7,809 nt of DNA from JACKJP01 sp050249695 (GCA_050249695.1 JBFWQA010000011.1:1-7809); one strand, 5' to 3'; counted from the stretch's first letter, positions 1 through 5,021 are shown. Program-made: numbers and translations. Notes: generated by a model from the sequence alone, not told the origin.

Positions 1-31
1 GAAAGGAAACAATGGTGGTATCTGTCTTCAT
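1..31 (-). CDS. Transposase N-terminus, partial (left IS copy), probably IS256-like
   Basis: An ATG at 31-29 on the minus strand opens MKTDTTIVSF and runs off the left end. A GAGGAG ribosome binding site lies 9 bases upstream. The same ten codons occur at the right end of the window in the other orientation. The start resembles IS256-family transposases of Alphaproteobacteria, which often begin with a short 'TTxVSFRQP'-like stretch. That is a recollection based on ten residues, so the family call is weak. That it is an IS-borne gene is better supported, because the sequence is duplicated at both ends of otherwise unrelated DNA. Confidence 0.55.
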   Translation of the reverse strand, partial: MKTDTTIVSF

Positions 32-127
32 GGCGTATCGCTCCTCGTGAGGTTCTGGCAGGCTTTGTCACCCGCCTCGATACGCCGCCTCTCTCAAACC
101 GTCATCACCCAGTTTCCGCCATAGCTC
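2..127. repeat. Terminal inverted repeat, left arm (126 bp)
   Basis: Read against the reverse complement of the right end, every base from 2 to 127 matches bases 7809 down to 7684. The next inward base differs (128 against the complement of 7683), and the flanks then show no similarity. The repeat corresponds to the IS ends described separately. Confidence 0.95.
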
Positions 128-197
128 CTTTACGCTTCACGAGGCAGATATCGGAGCTGGCGGTGTTATCGCCATCCGGGTGCACCGGACGTTCTCG

Positions 198-419
198 ATG
201 GACTCTGCGCTGCGATTCACAATTGTCGAAAGTCCGTCGCCTGGTTCTGTCCGCGTTTTCGATCGTGCCGGTGACAATGCGGAACTCGTGCATCTCGCGC
301 CGCATCGTGCGGCAGCCGAGGAATGGCTCAGCCGCCACGGCTATCCCAATGCCGTTCTGAACGAAGTCACCGCCGACGAGGTTGCCGCCGACGTCGTCGA
401 AGGGAGGGCAGTCGCATGA
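198..419 (+). CDS. Small hypothetical protein, first gene of a translationally coupled trio
   Basis: With the ATG at 198 the product is 73 residues, beginning MDSALRFTIVESPSPGSVRV. A GTG at 180 would add six residues. Neither start has a convincing ribosome binding site, and the frame stays open upstream to and beyond the IS boundary at 127, so the native start or promoter may have been lost when the IS inserted about 70 bp upstream. The C-terminal half is acidic and alanine/valine rich (TADEVAADVVEG). There is no membrane segment, signal peptide or catalytic motif. The TGA at 417-419 overlaps the ATG of the next gene (ATGA), which supports it as a genuine gene co-translated with the DUF7007-type protein. 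I do not recognise a named family. Function unknown. Confidence 0.7.
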   Translation: MDSALRFTIVESPSPGSVRVFDRAGDNAELVHLAPHRAAAEEWLSRHGYPNAVLNEVTADEVAADVVEGRAVA

Positions 420-1300
420 CCCACTCCCTCTCTTCCCTGTCGCCCGTCCCCACCCCGGATTCGTCCGGGGTGTCTTTCGGCTGCAGCGCGGACGGCATGC
501 TCGTGGCGCTGGTCGGCGATCATGCCTTCGTAATGATGCCGACAAGCGGCGGCCGACACTATCTCGCCTCCGGCTGGCGCATTCGCCGGCCTATGGCCGA
601 ATGGAAGCGGGACGATTTTTACGGTCATGGCGGCGACCTCGCCGATGAAGCCACTTTTCGCGCGAAGGTGTTGGAACAGGCCGAACACCAGCGTGAACAG
701 ACTGCCCTCCGACGCCGGGATATTCGCTCCACGGCCCACACGCCATGGGGTCTCTCTCAGGGCGCGACCATCTATGCCGACGACGTGATCTGCCACTCGA
801 CGGCAGGCCATGGCGGGTTTCATCTCTCGGCAGAGCGAAACGCCCAGGTCCATCCGATGCTGCGCGCCTCGGACGGATTCTATGAAGAGGACGAGTGCTG
901 GGCGATCGTCGCGCTCACCTTTCCCGACCTCTTCACCGTCTTCGAACGGCGCTGCGCCGAACGCACGATCAAGGACAGTTTTCCCGATGCCTGGGAGACG
1001 ATCTTCGGCTCGATCCTCGCGCCGGGCGAATCCCGGACCAAGGATCAGCGGGCTTTCGACGCCCGGCACGCCGGTGATTGGGTCGTGGTTTCGGCCATCA
1101 CCTCGGATCAGCAGCCCGGTTTCGTGGAGTGCGTCGCCACGCGGGGTGGTGCCCGCGGGCAGCGGATGGAGGAACGTCGCTTTCTGGTTCCGTCCGCCGA
1201 ATACAATGTCGGCCGTTTCGGCTTCGTCATCGATCTTGATCGCCATGCCGCCTATGACGGCCCGTCCAGCTTCATCGGTTGGCAAGGGAGGGGGCGGTGA
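416..1300 (+). CDS. DUF7007-type protein of plasmid/accessory DNA
   Basis: The product is 294 residues. The ATG at 416 is chosen because AGGGAGG (401-407) sits 8 bases upstream and the start overlaps the preceding stop. Residues 109-150 carry the recognisable block: TPWG at 109-112, GATIYADDV, then HSTAGHGGFHLS at 127-138 and HPMLR. A C-terminal part holds KDSFPDAWETIFG, GESRTKDQRAFDARHAGDW and a terminal YNVGRFGFVIDL. This pattern matches proteins I recall as DUF7007, common on Rhizobiales plasmids and without known function. The His/Gly-rich stretch could bind a ligand or metal, but that is only a guess. There are no signal peptide or membrane segments, so it is probably cytosolic. It is coupled upstream by ATGA and downstream by GTGA to two small genes, suggesting a joint product or complex. 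Confidence 0.85.
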   Translation: MTHSLSSLSPVPTPDSSGVSFGCSADGMLVALVGDHAFVMMPTSGGRHYLASGWRIRRPMAEWKRDDFYGHGGDLADEATFRAKVLEQAEHQREQTALRRRDIRSTAHTPWGLSQGATIYADDVICHSTAGHGGFHLSAERNAQVHPMLRASDGFYEEDECWAIVALTFPDLFTVFERRCAERTIKDSFPDAWETIFGSILAPGESRTKDQRAFDARHAGDWVVVSAITSDQQPGFVECVATRGGARGQRMEERRFLVPSAEYNVGRFGFVIDLDRHAAYDGPSSFIGWQGRGR

Positions 1301-1626
1301 CGGCACGGCTCGACACACGAAGCCGGTTGTCTCGTCTGGAAGAGGCCCGCCGCCAGACCCAGCGGCAGCTCGACCTGATCGACCGGCAGATCATTCGCCG
1401 GATGACGGCATCGATCCCAAGTCTCGGCCCGAGGCGGGCCGCCTATCGGCGCGGCAAGCCGCCTGACCCGGCTGCCTTTCTGGAGCGCTATCGCGCCCAA
1501 CTGGCGGCGCTCACCGCCGAGCGTCAGCCGGAAATCGATGCGCTGTCGCAACGGCTGTCGCGACAGGACCGGCTCATCGCTGCGTTGCGCCAGCGCGACA
1601 ACCGTGTCTCGGTCCTCGCAGCCTGA
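1297..1626 (+). CDS. Small coiled-coil protein, third gene of the coupled trio
   Basis: The GTG at 1297 overlaps the TGA of the preceding gene (GTGA) and has a GGGAGGGG ribosome binding site just upstream. A TTG at 1279 is possible but lies inside the previous gene and is less well placed. The product is 109 residues, strongly basic and rich in Arg, Gln and Leu. Two helical heptad-like stretches, about residues 8-35 (SRLEEARRQTQRQLDLIDRQ) and 62-102, are linked by a Pro/Gly-rich loop, which predicts an antiparallel coiled coil. There is no catalytic motif. Small coiled-coil genes like this one often accompany DUF7007-type genes in rhizobial accessory DNA. It may act as a partner or scaffold, but that is inference from coupling alone. 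Confidence 0.75.
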   Translation: MTARLDTRSRLSRLEEARRQTQRQLDLIDRQIIRRMTASIPSLGPRRAAYRRGKPPDPAAFLERYRAQLAALTAERQPEIDALSQRLSRQDRLIAALRQRDNRVSVLAA

Positions 1627-1635
1627 AACATACGG

Positions 1636-1664
1636 TTCACGGCCACAGCCTGATATGGCATAGT
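1636..1664 (+). promoter_or_regulatory. Candidate promoter for the DUF7673-like gene
   Basis: TTCACG (1636-1641) and CATAGT (1659-1664) are separated by 17 bp in the 59-bp gap between the coiled-coil gene and the next start at 1686. The -35 is partly conserved and the -10 moderate. Read-through from the upstream operon is equally possible. Confidence 0.3.
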
Positions 1665-1685
1665 CACGGCAATGGAGGCGCACGC

Positions 1686-1988
1686 ATGGATGATTGGACC
1701 CGGGCAGCGTTCGAGCGATTGCTGAAGGTCGCGCAACGCGACACGCATCAATCCAGGCGCGCCGCCAACTTCCTGCTCGCATGGTGGAACGCTGACAGTC
1801 TCGGCGCATTCGATCCCGCGGATCTGTTCGCCGTCGACAGCGCCGTTGCCGCCGACATGGCCACCGTCTTCACCTGGTTGGCGGGACAGGACATCGCGGT
1901 CTATCCGACCGAGTATCGCGCCGAGATCGAAAAGCTGATCGAGAACTGGCGCCCCGACGTCTGGGCGAAGGCCAAAGCGGAAGACTGA
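1686..1988 (+). CDS. DUF7673-like small protein
   Basis: The product is 100 residues starting at ATG 1686, with GGAGG at 1674-1678, 7 bases upstream. The signature is AANFLLAWWN (residues 26-35), then DLFAVDSAVAADMATVFTWLA and a C-terminal YRAEIEKLIENWRP. It looks like a compact all-helical fold, with Trp residues in the core. It resembles small plasmid or island proteins I recall as DUF7673, with no established biochemical role. It is separated from the coupled trio by 59 bp and ends 12 bp from the convergent stop of the PhnA-domain gene. Its co-orientation with the trio suggests the same accessory module. Confidence 0.75.
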   Translation: MDDWTRAAFERLLKVAQRDTHQSRRAANFLLAWWNADSLGAFDPADLFAVDSAVAADMATVFTWLAGQDIAVYPTEYRAEIEKLIENWRPDVWAKAKAED

Positions 1989-2000
1989 CGTCGACGATGT

Positions 2001-2303
2001 CTATCGCTTGCGGACGTACTCGGTCCGCAACACCAGACCCTTGATCGCGTCATGCCGACAGTCGATCTCATCCGGATTGTCGGTGAGGCGGATCGAGCGG
2101 ATGACGGTTCCCTGCTTCAGGGTCTGACCCGCGCCTTTGACCTTGAGGTCCTTTATCAGCACCACGGAATCGCCATCGGCCAGCACATTGCCGGAGGCAT
2201 CGCGGACTTCGCTCCTTGCCGTCGCTTCAGCAGCAATTTCCGAGGCTGGCCGCCATTCGCCGGTCACTTCGTCATAGATATAGTCGTCATCATCACTGGT
2301 CAT
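2001..2303 (-). CDS. phnA: PhnA/YjdM C-terminal-domain protein (alkylphosphonate utilization protein by name only)
   Basis: The product is 100 residues. The block from residue 40 to the end (DGDSVVLIKDLKVKG, LKQGTVIRSIRLTD, EEIDC-like DEIDCRHDAIKGLVLRTEYVRK) is the characteristic SH3-like PhnA C-terminal domain. The canonical family has an N-terminal zinc ribbon. Here that part is replaced by an acidic stretch, DDDDYIYDEVTGEWRPASE, with no CxxC pair, as I recall for alphaproteobacterial versions. The name comes from phn-operon proximity in E. coli; the protein is not shown to act on phosphonates. The ATG at 2303-2301 begins MTSDDDDY. A TTG 12 codons earlier is unlikely. No strong ribosome binding site is seen, but the start overlaps the end of the upstream minus-strand gene by 11 bases, so coupling may serve instead. 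Confidence 0.85.
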   Translation of the reverse strand: MTSDDDDYIYDEVTGEWRPASEIAAEATARSEVRDASGNVLADGDSVVLIKDLKVKGAGQTLKQGTVIRSIRLTDNPDEIDCRHDAIKGLVLRTEYVRKR

Positions 2304-2481
2304 GCAGGTCGCTATCGCAGGTGAAGACCGGTTTGCCAATTCTCATGTCGAAAGTCAGGTCCGGGCAGGTCAAGCCAAAACGAAGGTAGCGTGCGAGATC
2401 GTCTCCGGCAGGGAAGCCGTGTGGTGCGTGCGGTGTCAGTCCAGATCCTTGTTCGTTGCACGTCATCCAGCCAGCACCCAT
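2293..2481 (-). CDS. Small Cys-containing hypothetical protein upstream of the PhnA-domain gene
   Basis: This minus-strand frame encodes 62 residues from the ATG at 2481-2479. A GAGGGG ribosome binding site lies 9 bases upstream, while the ATG three codons earlier has that motif directly against it. The sequence is protein-like: GWMTCNEQGSG, then DDLARYLRFGLTCPDL (about 28-42), then GKPVFTCDSDLHDQ at the end. Cysteines at 8, 39 and 55 and several His and Asp residues could form a small metal site, but there is no recognised motif. Its TGA (2295-2293) falls inside the PhnA-domain gene start, overlapping it by 11 bases, as expected for a two-gene operon. Its first 20 codons use more A- and T-ending codons than neighbouring genes. 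Product unknown, and the gene call itself is uncertain. Confidence 0.45.
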   Translation of the reverse strand: MGAGWMTCNEQGSGLTPHAPHGFPAGDDLARYLRFGLTCPDLTFDMRIGKPVFTCDSDLHDQ

Positions 2482-2765
2482 GCCGGTCATCCCCTCGGGC
2501 TTGTAGTGCGGTCTAAACCGGCATGCGCCGGCTTCAAGGCCGCGTTCCGCGCCGCGATGCGGCCGGGGTCGCCGGTCTCGGCATGTCAGGCCCGCGTCCT
2601 GCGCGAGGGCTGTCGCCCTGCTGGTCCGCAAACCTGACCTGCTCGCCCGTGGTCGCCCCCGGACCCTGAAGCCGCCGCTGTCCCGCCGGTTTGTCCAGGC
2701 CGCACCCGAAGGGAAGACCGGCACGGGGCCGGTCCGGGCCTTCGGCGAAGGAAAGGATCTCTCAC
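2482..2765. other. GC-rich intergenic region between divergent units
   Basis: About 284 bp with no convincing coding frame: long open frames here have arginine-rich, shadow-like compositions. It should hold the leaders of the minus-strand PhnA unit and of the plus-strand 195-aa gene. Small hairpins are visible: CCGGC/GCCGG (2518-2522 and 2527-2531, 4-base loop), AGGGC/GCCCT in the 2605-2622 area, and the larger two-part hairpin at 2706-2745. I see no clear sigma-70 promoter on either strand. Confidence 0.5.
2706..2745 (+). promoter_or_regulatory. Two-part hairpin in the leader of the 195-aa gene
   Basis: The outer arms CCGAAGG (2706-2712) and CCTTCGG (2739-2745) pair perfectly. The inner arms GACCGGC (2716-2722) and GCCGGTC (2728-2734) also pair perfectly, around a 5-base loop. 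Three and four unpaired bases separate the two stems. The structure ends right before the AAGGAAAGGA ribosome binding site of the gene at 2766, so in RNA it could influence translation. It might instead be a terminator for upstream transcription, but no T-run follows. Confidence 0.5.
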
Positions 2766-3353
2766 ATGACCAAAACCGCACGCACCACCCGTTCATCCTC
2801 CAGGGTCGTCCAGCTCCGCAAGGGCACCACCCTCGAAATGGTCCGGCTCGCATGCCCGGACGCCAACCAGGCCTCTCTCATCTCGGAAAGTTTCGGACTT
2901 CCCGTCCTCGACAGCGACGGCATCCGCGACCTGCACGAACGCCTGATCATCGAAACGGCCGACAGCCTGGGCGAAGGGCTCGGCGAGCGGGCCATGCAGA
3001 TCCACCTGCAGCGCATCGTCGGCGCCTATATCGGCTCTGCCTATGGCGCCGGCCAGTTCTACAGCCGGGCGGTAACCGAGGCCCGTGATGCGACCGCCAA
3101 ATCTGCCAACCCGGATCGTGACGAAGACCTCGATGGTCCCGTCGGCTTCTCCAGCGCCGCACAGCGCAAGCGCGAGTTTGCAGCCGATATGGGAATCCAG
3201 GCCCATGCACTCAGGATGGCGGCCGAGGGCGCCGTCGCCGCCTACGAACACGTCGTCGGCGAAGCCTGGAAGCCCTTCGAGCGGGCCATCGAGAACCCCG
3301 GCCAGACCGTCGACCGCAAGGCGGCCGAACTGCAGATGGCGGCTCTCGGCTGA
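2766..3353 (+). CDS. Conserved-type hypothetical protein of rhizobial accessory DNA, 195 aa
   Basis: The ATG at 2766 has AGGA (2754-2757, within AAGGAAAGGA) 8 bases upstream. Residues 1-17 are basic and Ser/Thr-rich (TKTARTTRSSSRVV), probably disordered. The body is mostly helical: GIRDLHERLIIETADSLGE (52-70), AMQIHLQRIVGAYIGSAYGAGQFYSRAVTEARDAT (76-110), an acidic linker DRDEDLDGPVG (117-127), then AAQRKREFAADMGIQAHALRMAAEGAVAAYEHVVGEAWKPFE. The glycine/alanine-rich helix near 86-100 is amphipathic rather than clearly transmembrane. I recall similar proteins on Rhizobiales plasmids but no domain name or function. It stands alone, with a structured leader upstream and a strong hairpin 8 bases after the stop, so it is probably monocistronic. 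Confidence 0.8.
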   Translation: MTKTARTTRSSSRVVQLRKGTTLEMVRLACPDANQASLISESFGLPVLDSDGIRDLHERLIIETADSLGEGLGERAMQIHLQRIVGAYIGSAYGAGQFYSRAVTEARDATAKSANPDRDEDLDGPVGFSSAAQRKREFAADMGIQAHALRMAAEGAVAAYEHVVGEAWKPFERAIENPGQTVDRKAAELQMAALG

Positions 3354-3361
3354 GCCGCATC

Positions 3362-3383
3362 GGGCGGAGCTTTGGCTCCGCCC
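3362..3383 (+). terminator. Terminator-like hairpin after the 195-aa gene
   Basis: GGGCGGAGC (3362-3370) and GCTCCGCCC (3375-3383) form a perfect 9-bp stem with a TTTG loop, starting 8 bases after the TGA. No T-run follows, so as an intrinsic terminator it is incomplete. It may instead stabilise the 3' end or work bidirectionally. Confidence 0.6.
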
Positions 3384-3494
3384 ACTACGATCCTGCGAAC
3401 GGCGTCCTCGCTCGCTCGAACGCATCCATCGTGCAACGCCAGCTGGAACCCGGACGATGCCGCATCCTCATGCTATGAAGAAAAACGGACGCCC

Positions 3495-3535
3495 TTGCAG
3501 AATAGTCAGATAAAGCGTATTTTCTGCATAAAGCG
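3495..3535 (+). promoter_or_regulatory. Candidate promoter and operator of the toxin-antitoxin unit
   Basis: TTGCAG (3495-3500) and TATTTT (3518-3523) are 17 bp apart, a reasonable promoter for the antitoxin gene at 3549. Superimposed are an inverted repeat, TGCAGAA (3496-3502) and TTCTGCA (3522-3528), and a direct repeat, ATAAAGCG (3510-3517 and 3528-3535, 18 bp offset). Phd/YefM antitoxins typically bind repeated sites over their own promoter, so these are likely operator half-sites. The region 3384-3490 before it shows no other feature. Confidence 0.5.
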
Positions 3536-3548
3536 AAGGAGCCGCGTC

Positions 3549-3812
3549 ATGCGCAGATTTTCGACCGTCGAACTCATGCGGGACATCAAGACCGTCACCA
3601 TGGCCGCCGACCGCCAGCCGGTCGCGATCACACAGCACCGCAAGCCGCGCTATGTCCTCATGACCTATGACGACTTCGAGAAGATGGCGCATCGCAACGA
3701 GGACCCTCGGCGCGTCTACGGCCCCGGCGAGACGCCGCCCGATCTCGCGGCCATCATCGGACCGGAACTCGACAGGCTGATCGCAGAAGGGTCGGCCGCC
3801 GATGAGCGGTAA
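3549..3812 (+). CDS. Phd/YefM-type antitoxin
   Basis: The product is 87 residues from ATG 3549. The ribosome binding site AAGGAG (3536-3541) lies 7 bases upstream, and the open frame further upstream has no such support. The N-terminal half has the Phd/YefM DNA-binding dimer pattern: FSTVELMRDIKTVTMAADRQPVAITQHRKPRYVLMTYDDFEKM (residues 4-46), with the family's 'xxPVxIT..xKPxxVLMxxxxFE' spacing. The C-terminal part (about 50-87, RRVYGPGETPPDLAAIIGPELDRLIAEG) would be the toxin-binding arm, predicted to be partly disordered until bound. In this family the N-terminus represses the operon and the C-terminus neutralises the toxin. The TAA stop overlaps the downstream gene, whose ATG begins at 3802, by 11 bases. 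The family is recognised with good confidence; the pairing is from context. Confidence 0.85.
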   Translation: MRRFSTVELMRDIKTVTMAADRQPVAITQHRKPRYVLMTYDDFEKMAHRNEDPRRVYGPGETPPDLAAIIGPELDRLIAEGSAADER

Positions 3813-4218
3813 GGTTCCCGCCAACGGCGCAGTCATCGCCTATCCTTATCTTTGGCGCTGGCAGCACGACAAGGGCGAGACTGAAGGCCGCAAGGAGCGG
3901 CCGGTCTGTCTCATGCTGGCGATCCCGAAGGGCCAGGAAACCCATCTCGTGCTGCTGGCAATCTCCGGAACGCCGCCCCTGTCCGATCAAACCACGCTCT
4001 CCATCCCCCCGCTTGAACGCCGACGGGCCGGGCTGAGGGACTGGAAGGAGGCCTGGATCACGGTCTCCGAATACAATCACGATATTGCCGAACGGTCCTT
4101 CTATTTCGAGCCGCATTCCGAAGTCCTCGGCCAGTTCAGCAAAGCATTCCTCGGTAAGATCGCCGCCGCCGCCCGTCCCTTCATCATGCAGCAATCGGCC
4201 CGCATCAGCCGTCTGTGA
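3802..4218 (+). CDS. Putative PemK/MazF-like toxin
   Basis: The product is 138 residues. The ATG at 3802 lies in another frame inside the antitoxin's last codons, with an AGAAGG-like sequence about 11 bases upstream. Features pointing to a PemK/MazF-like beta-barrel are the early GAVIAYPYLWRW (9-20), GRKERPVCLMLA (29-40), which corresponds to the 'G.KRPxLVL' strand, a second strand THLVLLAISGTPP (47-59), and ITVSEYNHDIAERSF (86-100). MazF-type toxins are ribosome-independent mRNA interferases. The match is remote: the insertion at 18-30 and the C-terminal helix after 105 are not canonical, and active-site residues cannot be assigned by eye. Position directly behind a Phd/YefM antitoxin with overlapping reading frames is the strongest support. 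Related proteins in rhizobia may be annotated only as hypothetical. Confidence 0.6.
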   Translation: MSGKVPANGAVIAYPYLWRWQHDKGETEGRKERPVCLMLAIPKGQETHLVLLAISGTPPLSDQTTLSIPPLERRRAGLRDWKEAWITVSEYNHDIAERSFYFEPHSEVLGQFSKAFLGKIAAAARPFIMQQSARISRL

Positions 4219-4224
4219 ATCTCA

Positions 4225-4247
4225 GGCGCCTCGCCGCCGGAGGCGCC
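4225..4247 (+). terminator. Terminator-like hairpin after the toxin gene
   Basis: GGCGCCTC (4225-4232) and GAGGCGCC (4240-4247) form a perfect 8-bp stem with a 7-base loop, six bases past the TGA. No T-run follows. It separates the toxin-antitoxin unit from the MarR gene. Confidence 0.55.
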
Positions 4248-4257
4248 GGCGCAGCTT

Positions 4258-4271
4258 ACGGACATGTCCGT
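4258..4271. promoter_or_regulatory. Perfect 14-bp palindrome between toxin and marR-type genes
   Basis: ACGGACATGTCCGT is an exact palindrome without a spacer, in the 134-bp gap upstream of the MarR gene. With no loop it is a better protein-binding site than a terminator. A small CCGAA/TTCGG hairpin (4281-4285, 4291-4295) follows. Which protein binds, if any, cannot be told. Confidence 0.35.
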
Positions 4272-4318
4272 CGGCGAAACCCGAAAACCCTTCGGCCATT
4301 ACATCGCCGATCGGCATA

Positions 4319-4352
4319 TTGACGATAGATAGGAATCCTATATTCTGTCGTC
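4319..4352 (+). promoter_or_regulatory. Promoter and probable MarR operator, leaderless start
   Basis: TATATT (4339-4344) ends 8 bases before the ATG at 4353, so transcription would begin at or next to the A of the start codon. TTGACG (4319-4324) may be the -35, although the 14-bp spacer is short. ATAGGA-A-TCCTAT (4329-4341) is a perfect palindrome that overlaps the -10. Outer GACGATAG (4321-4328) and its near-complement CTGTCGTC (4345-4352) extend it imperfectly. This is where an autorepressing MarR protein would be expected to bind. No Shine-Dalgarno sequence precedes the ATG. Confidence 0.55.
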
Positions 4353-5021
4353 ATGGAAACGCCGGATAGCCCAACCCCGACCCATGCCCGCATCGTCGAA
4401 GGTCTCGAGCGGATCGCCACGGCACTGAAGTCGGACGATTGGTCCCGTGCGCAGGCTCTCGGCGTGAACCCGACGCAGCTTTCCATCCTCAGGGCGCTGG
4501 CCGGCCGCCACGCCGGGCTGTCGGTGAAGGACCTCTCCTCTCTGCTCGGTGTCTCGCAACCGACCGCCACCGATTCCATCCTCGCTCTCGAGCGCAAGGC
4601 GCTGGTCGAAAAGCGTCCCGATCCGGCCGATGGCCGTGCTGTCCGCGTTGTCGTCACGGATGCCGGAAAGGCTGTGATCCGGGCAGGCGATGAGACTGCC
4701 GGCTCCGTCAGGCAGGCGACGGCCGCGCTCGATGACGCGGATCAGGAACAGTTGCTGGTGCAACTCGTCTCCGTGATCCGCCAGCTCCAGGAGCAGGGCT
4801 CCATTCCCGTTCAGCGCATGTGTGTAGGCTGCCGGCATTTCCGGCCCTATGCGCATGAAGATGCGGCGCGTCCGCATCATTGCAATTTCGTCGATGCGGC
4901 CTTCGGACAGCATGATCTCAGGATCGACTGCCGCGACCACGAAACCGCCGATCCTTCCGTCCGGGCTGCCACCTGGGCGAGGTTTCACAAGGGTCGGTCC
5001 CTCCACCCTCCAGGCACTTGA
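4353..5021 (+). CDS. MarR-family regulator with a four-cysteine C-terminal extension
   Basis: The product is 222 residues. A winged helix-turn-helix spans about 38-112: NPTQLSILRALAGRHAGLSVKDLSSLLGVSQPTATDSILALERKALVEKRPDPADGRAVRVVVTDAG shows the recognition helix (SQPTATDSILALERKAL) and the wing DxRAVRVVVT. Helices 113-148 (DETAGSVRQATAALDDADQEQLLVQLVSVI) form the dimerisation part. Beyond ordinary MarR length (about 140-150 aa) comes an extension with C157-x2-C160, H175-H176-C177 and C193 (MCVGCRHFRP, RPHHCNFVD, LRIDCRDHE). I recall this extension in other proteobacterial MarR proteins. Four cysteines in this spacing suggest a zinc or Fe-S site or thiol sensor, but the ligand is not established here. 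It is the first gene of a same-strand redox cluster, with the next start 18 bases after its stop, and probably represses it and itself. Confidence 0.85.
   Translation: METPDSPTPTHARIVEGLERIATALKSDDWSRAQALGVNPTQLSILRALAGRHAGLSVKDLSSLLGVSQPTATDSILALERKALVEKRPDPADGRAVRVVVTDAGKAVIRAGDETAGSVRQATAALDDADQEQLLVQLVSVIRQLQEQGSIPVQRMCVGCRHFRPYAHEDAARPHHCNFVDAAFGQHDLRIDCRDHETADPSVRAATWARFHKGRSLHPPGT
5005..5016 (+). repeat. 12-bp leader repeat, copy 1
   Basis: ACCCTCCAGGCA occurs here, inside the last codons of the MarR gene, and again at 5826-5837. Each copy lies shortly upstream of the ribosome binding site of the next gene (start codons at 5039 and 5852) and is followed by a purine-rich GAA-containing stretch. 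Confidence 0.6.

Larger units (their letters stand above)
1..127 (-). mobile_element. 5' end of an outward-facing insertion sequence, left copy
   Basis: Bases 2-127 are an exact reverse complement of 7684-7809. On the minus strand the segment holds, in order, the inner tip of the element, about 96 bp of leader, a GAGGAG ribosome binding site and an ATG opening a reading frame that leaves the window. This is the architecture of an IS end: a terminal sequence, a short leader, then the transposase start. The match stops abruptly after base 127, which marks the inner boundary or lies within a base or two of it. Target duplications cannot be assessed because the outer ends are not present. The IS256-like assignment rests only on the start of the reading frame and is tentative. 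Confidence 0.75.

Noticed and set aside
341..1318. Long minus-strand open frame (325 codons) antisense to the DUF7007-type gene
   Set aside because: Codon-position mirror of a well-supported plus-strand gene with a ribosome binding site and coupled neighbours. The product has no family features.
1252..1809. Minus-strand 185-codon frame opposite the coiled-coil and DUF7673-like genes
   Set aside because: Antisense shadow overlapping two supported genes, with no recognisable domain.
2302..2853. Open frames on both strands across the intergenic region 2490-2765 (plus-strand frame 2302-2637; upstream part of the minus-strand frame to 2853)
   Set aside because: Arginine/proline-rich, low-complexity products typical of GC-rich non-coding frames, with no plausible start signals. 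Only the short 3' part of the minus frame (2293-2481) looks protein-like.
3510..3535. Short direct repeats as a CRISPR or iteron array
   Set aside because: Only two 8-bp copies, better explained as operator half-sites of the toxin-antitoxin promoter.
3372..3548. Upstream extension of the antitoxin frame
   Set aside because: Open but without a start signal, and it crosses the predicted promoter. The ATG at 3549 has an AAGGAG at ideal spacing and begins at the family's usual N-terminus.
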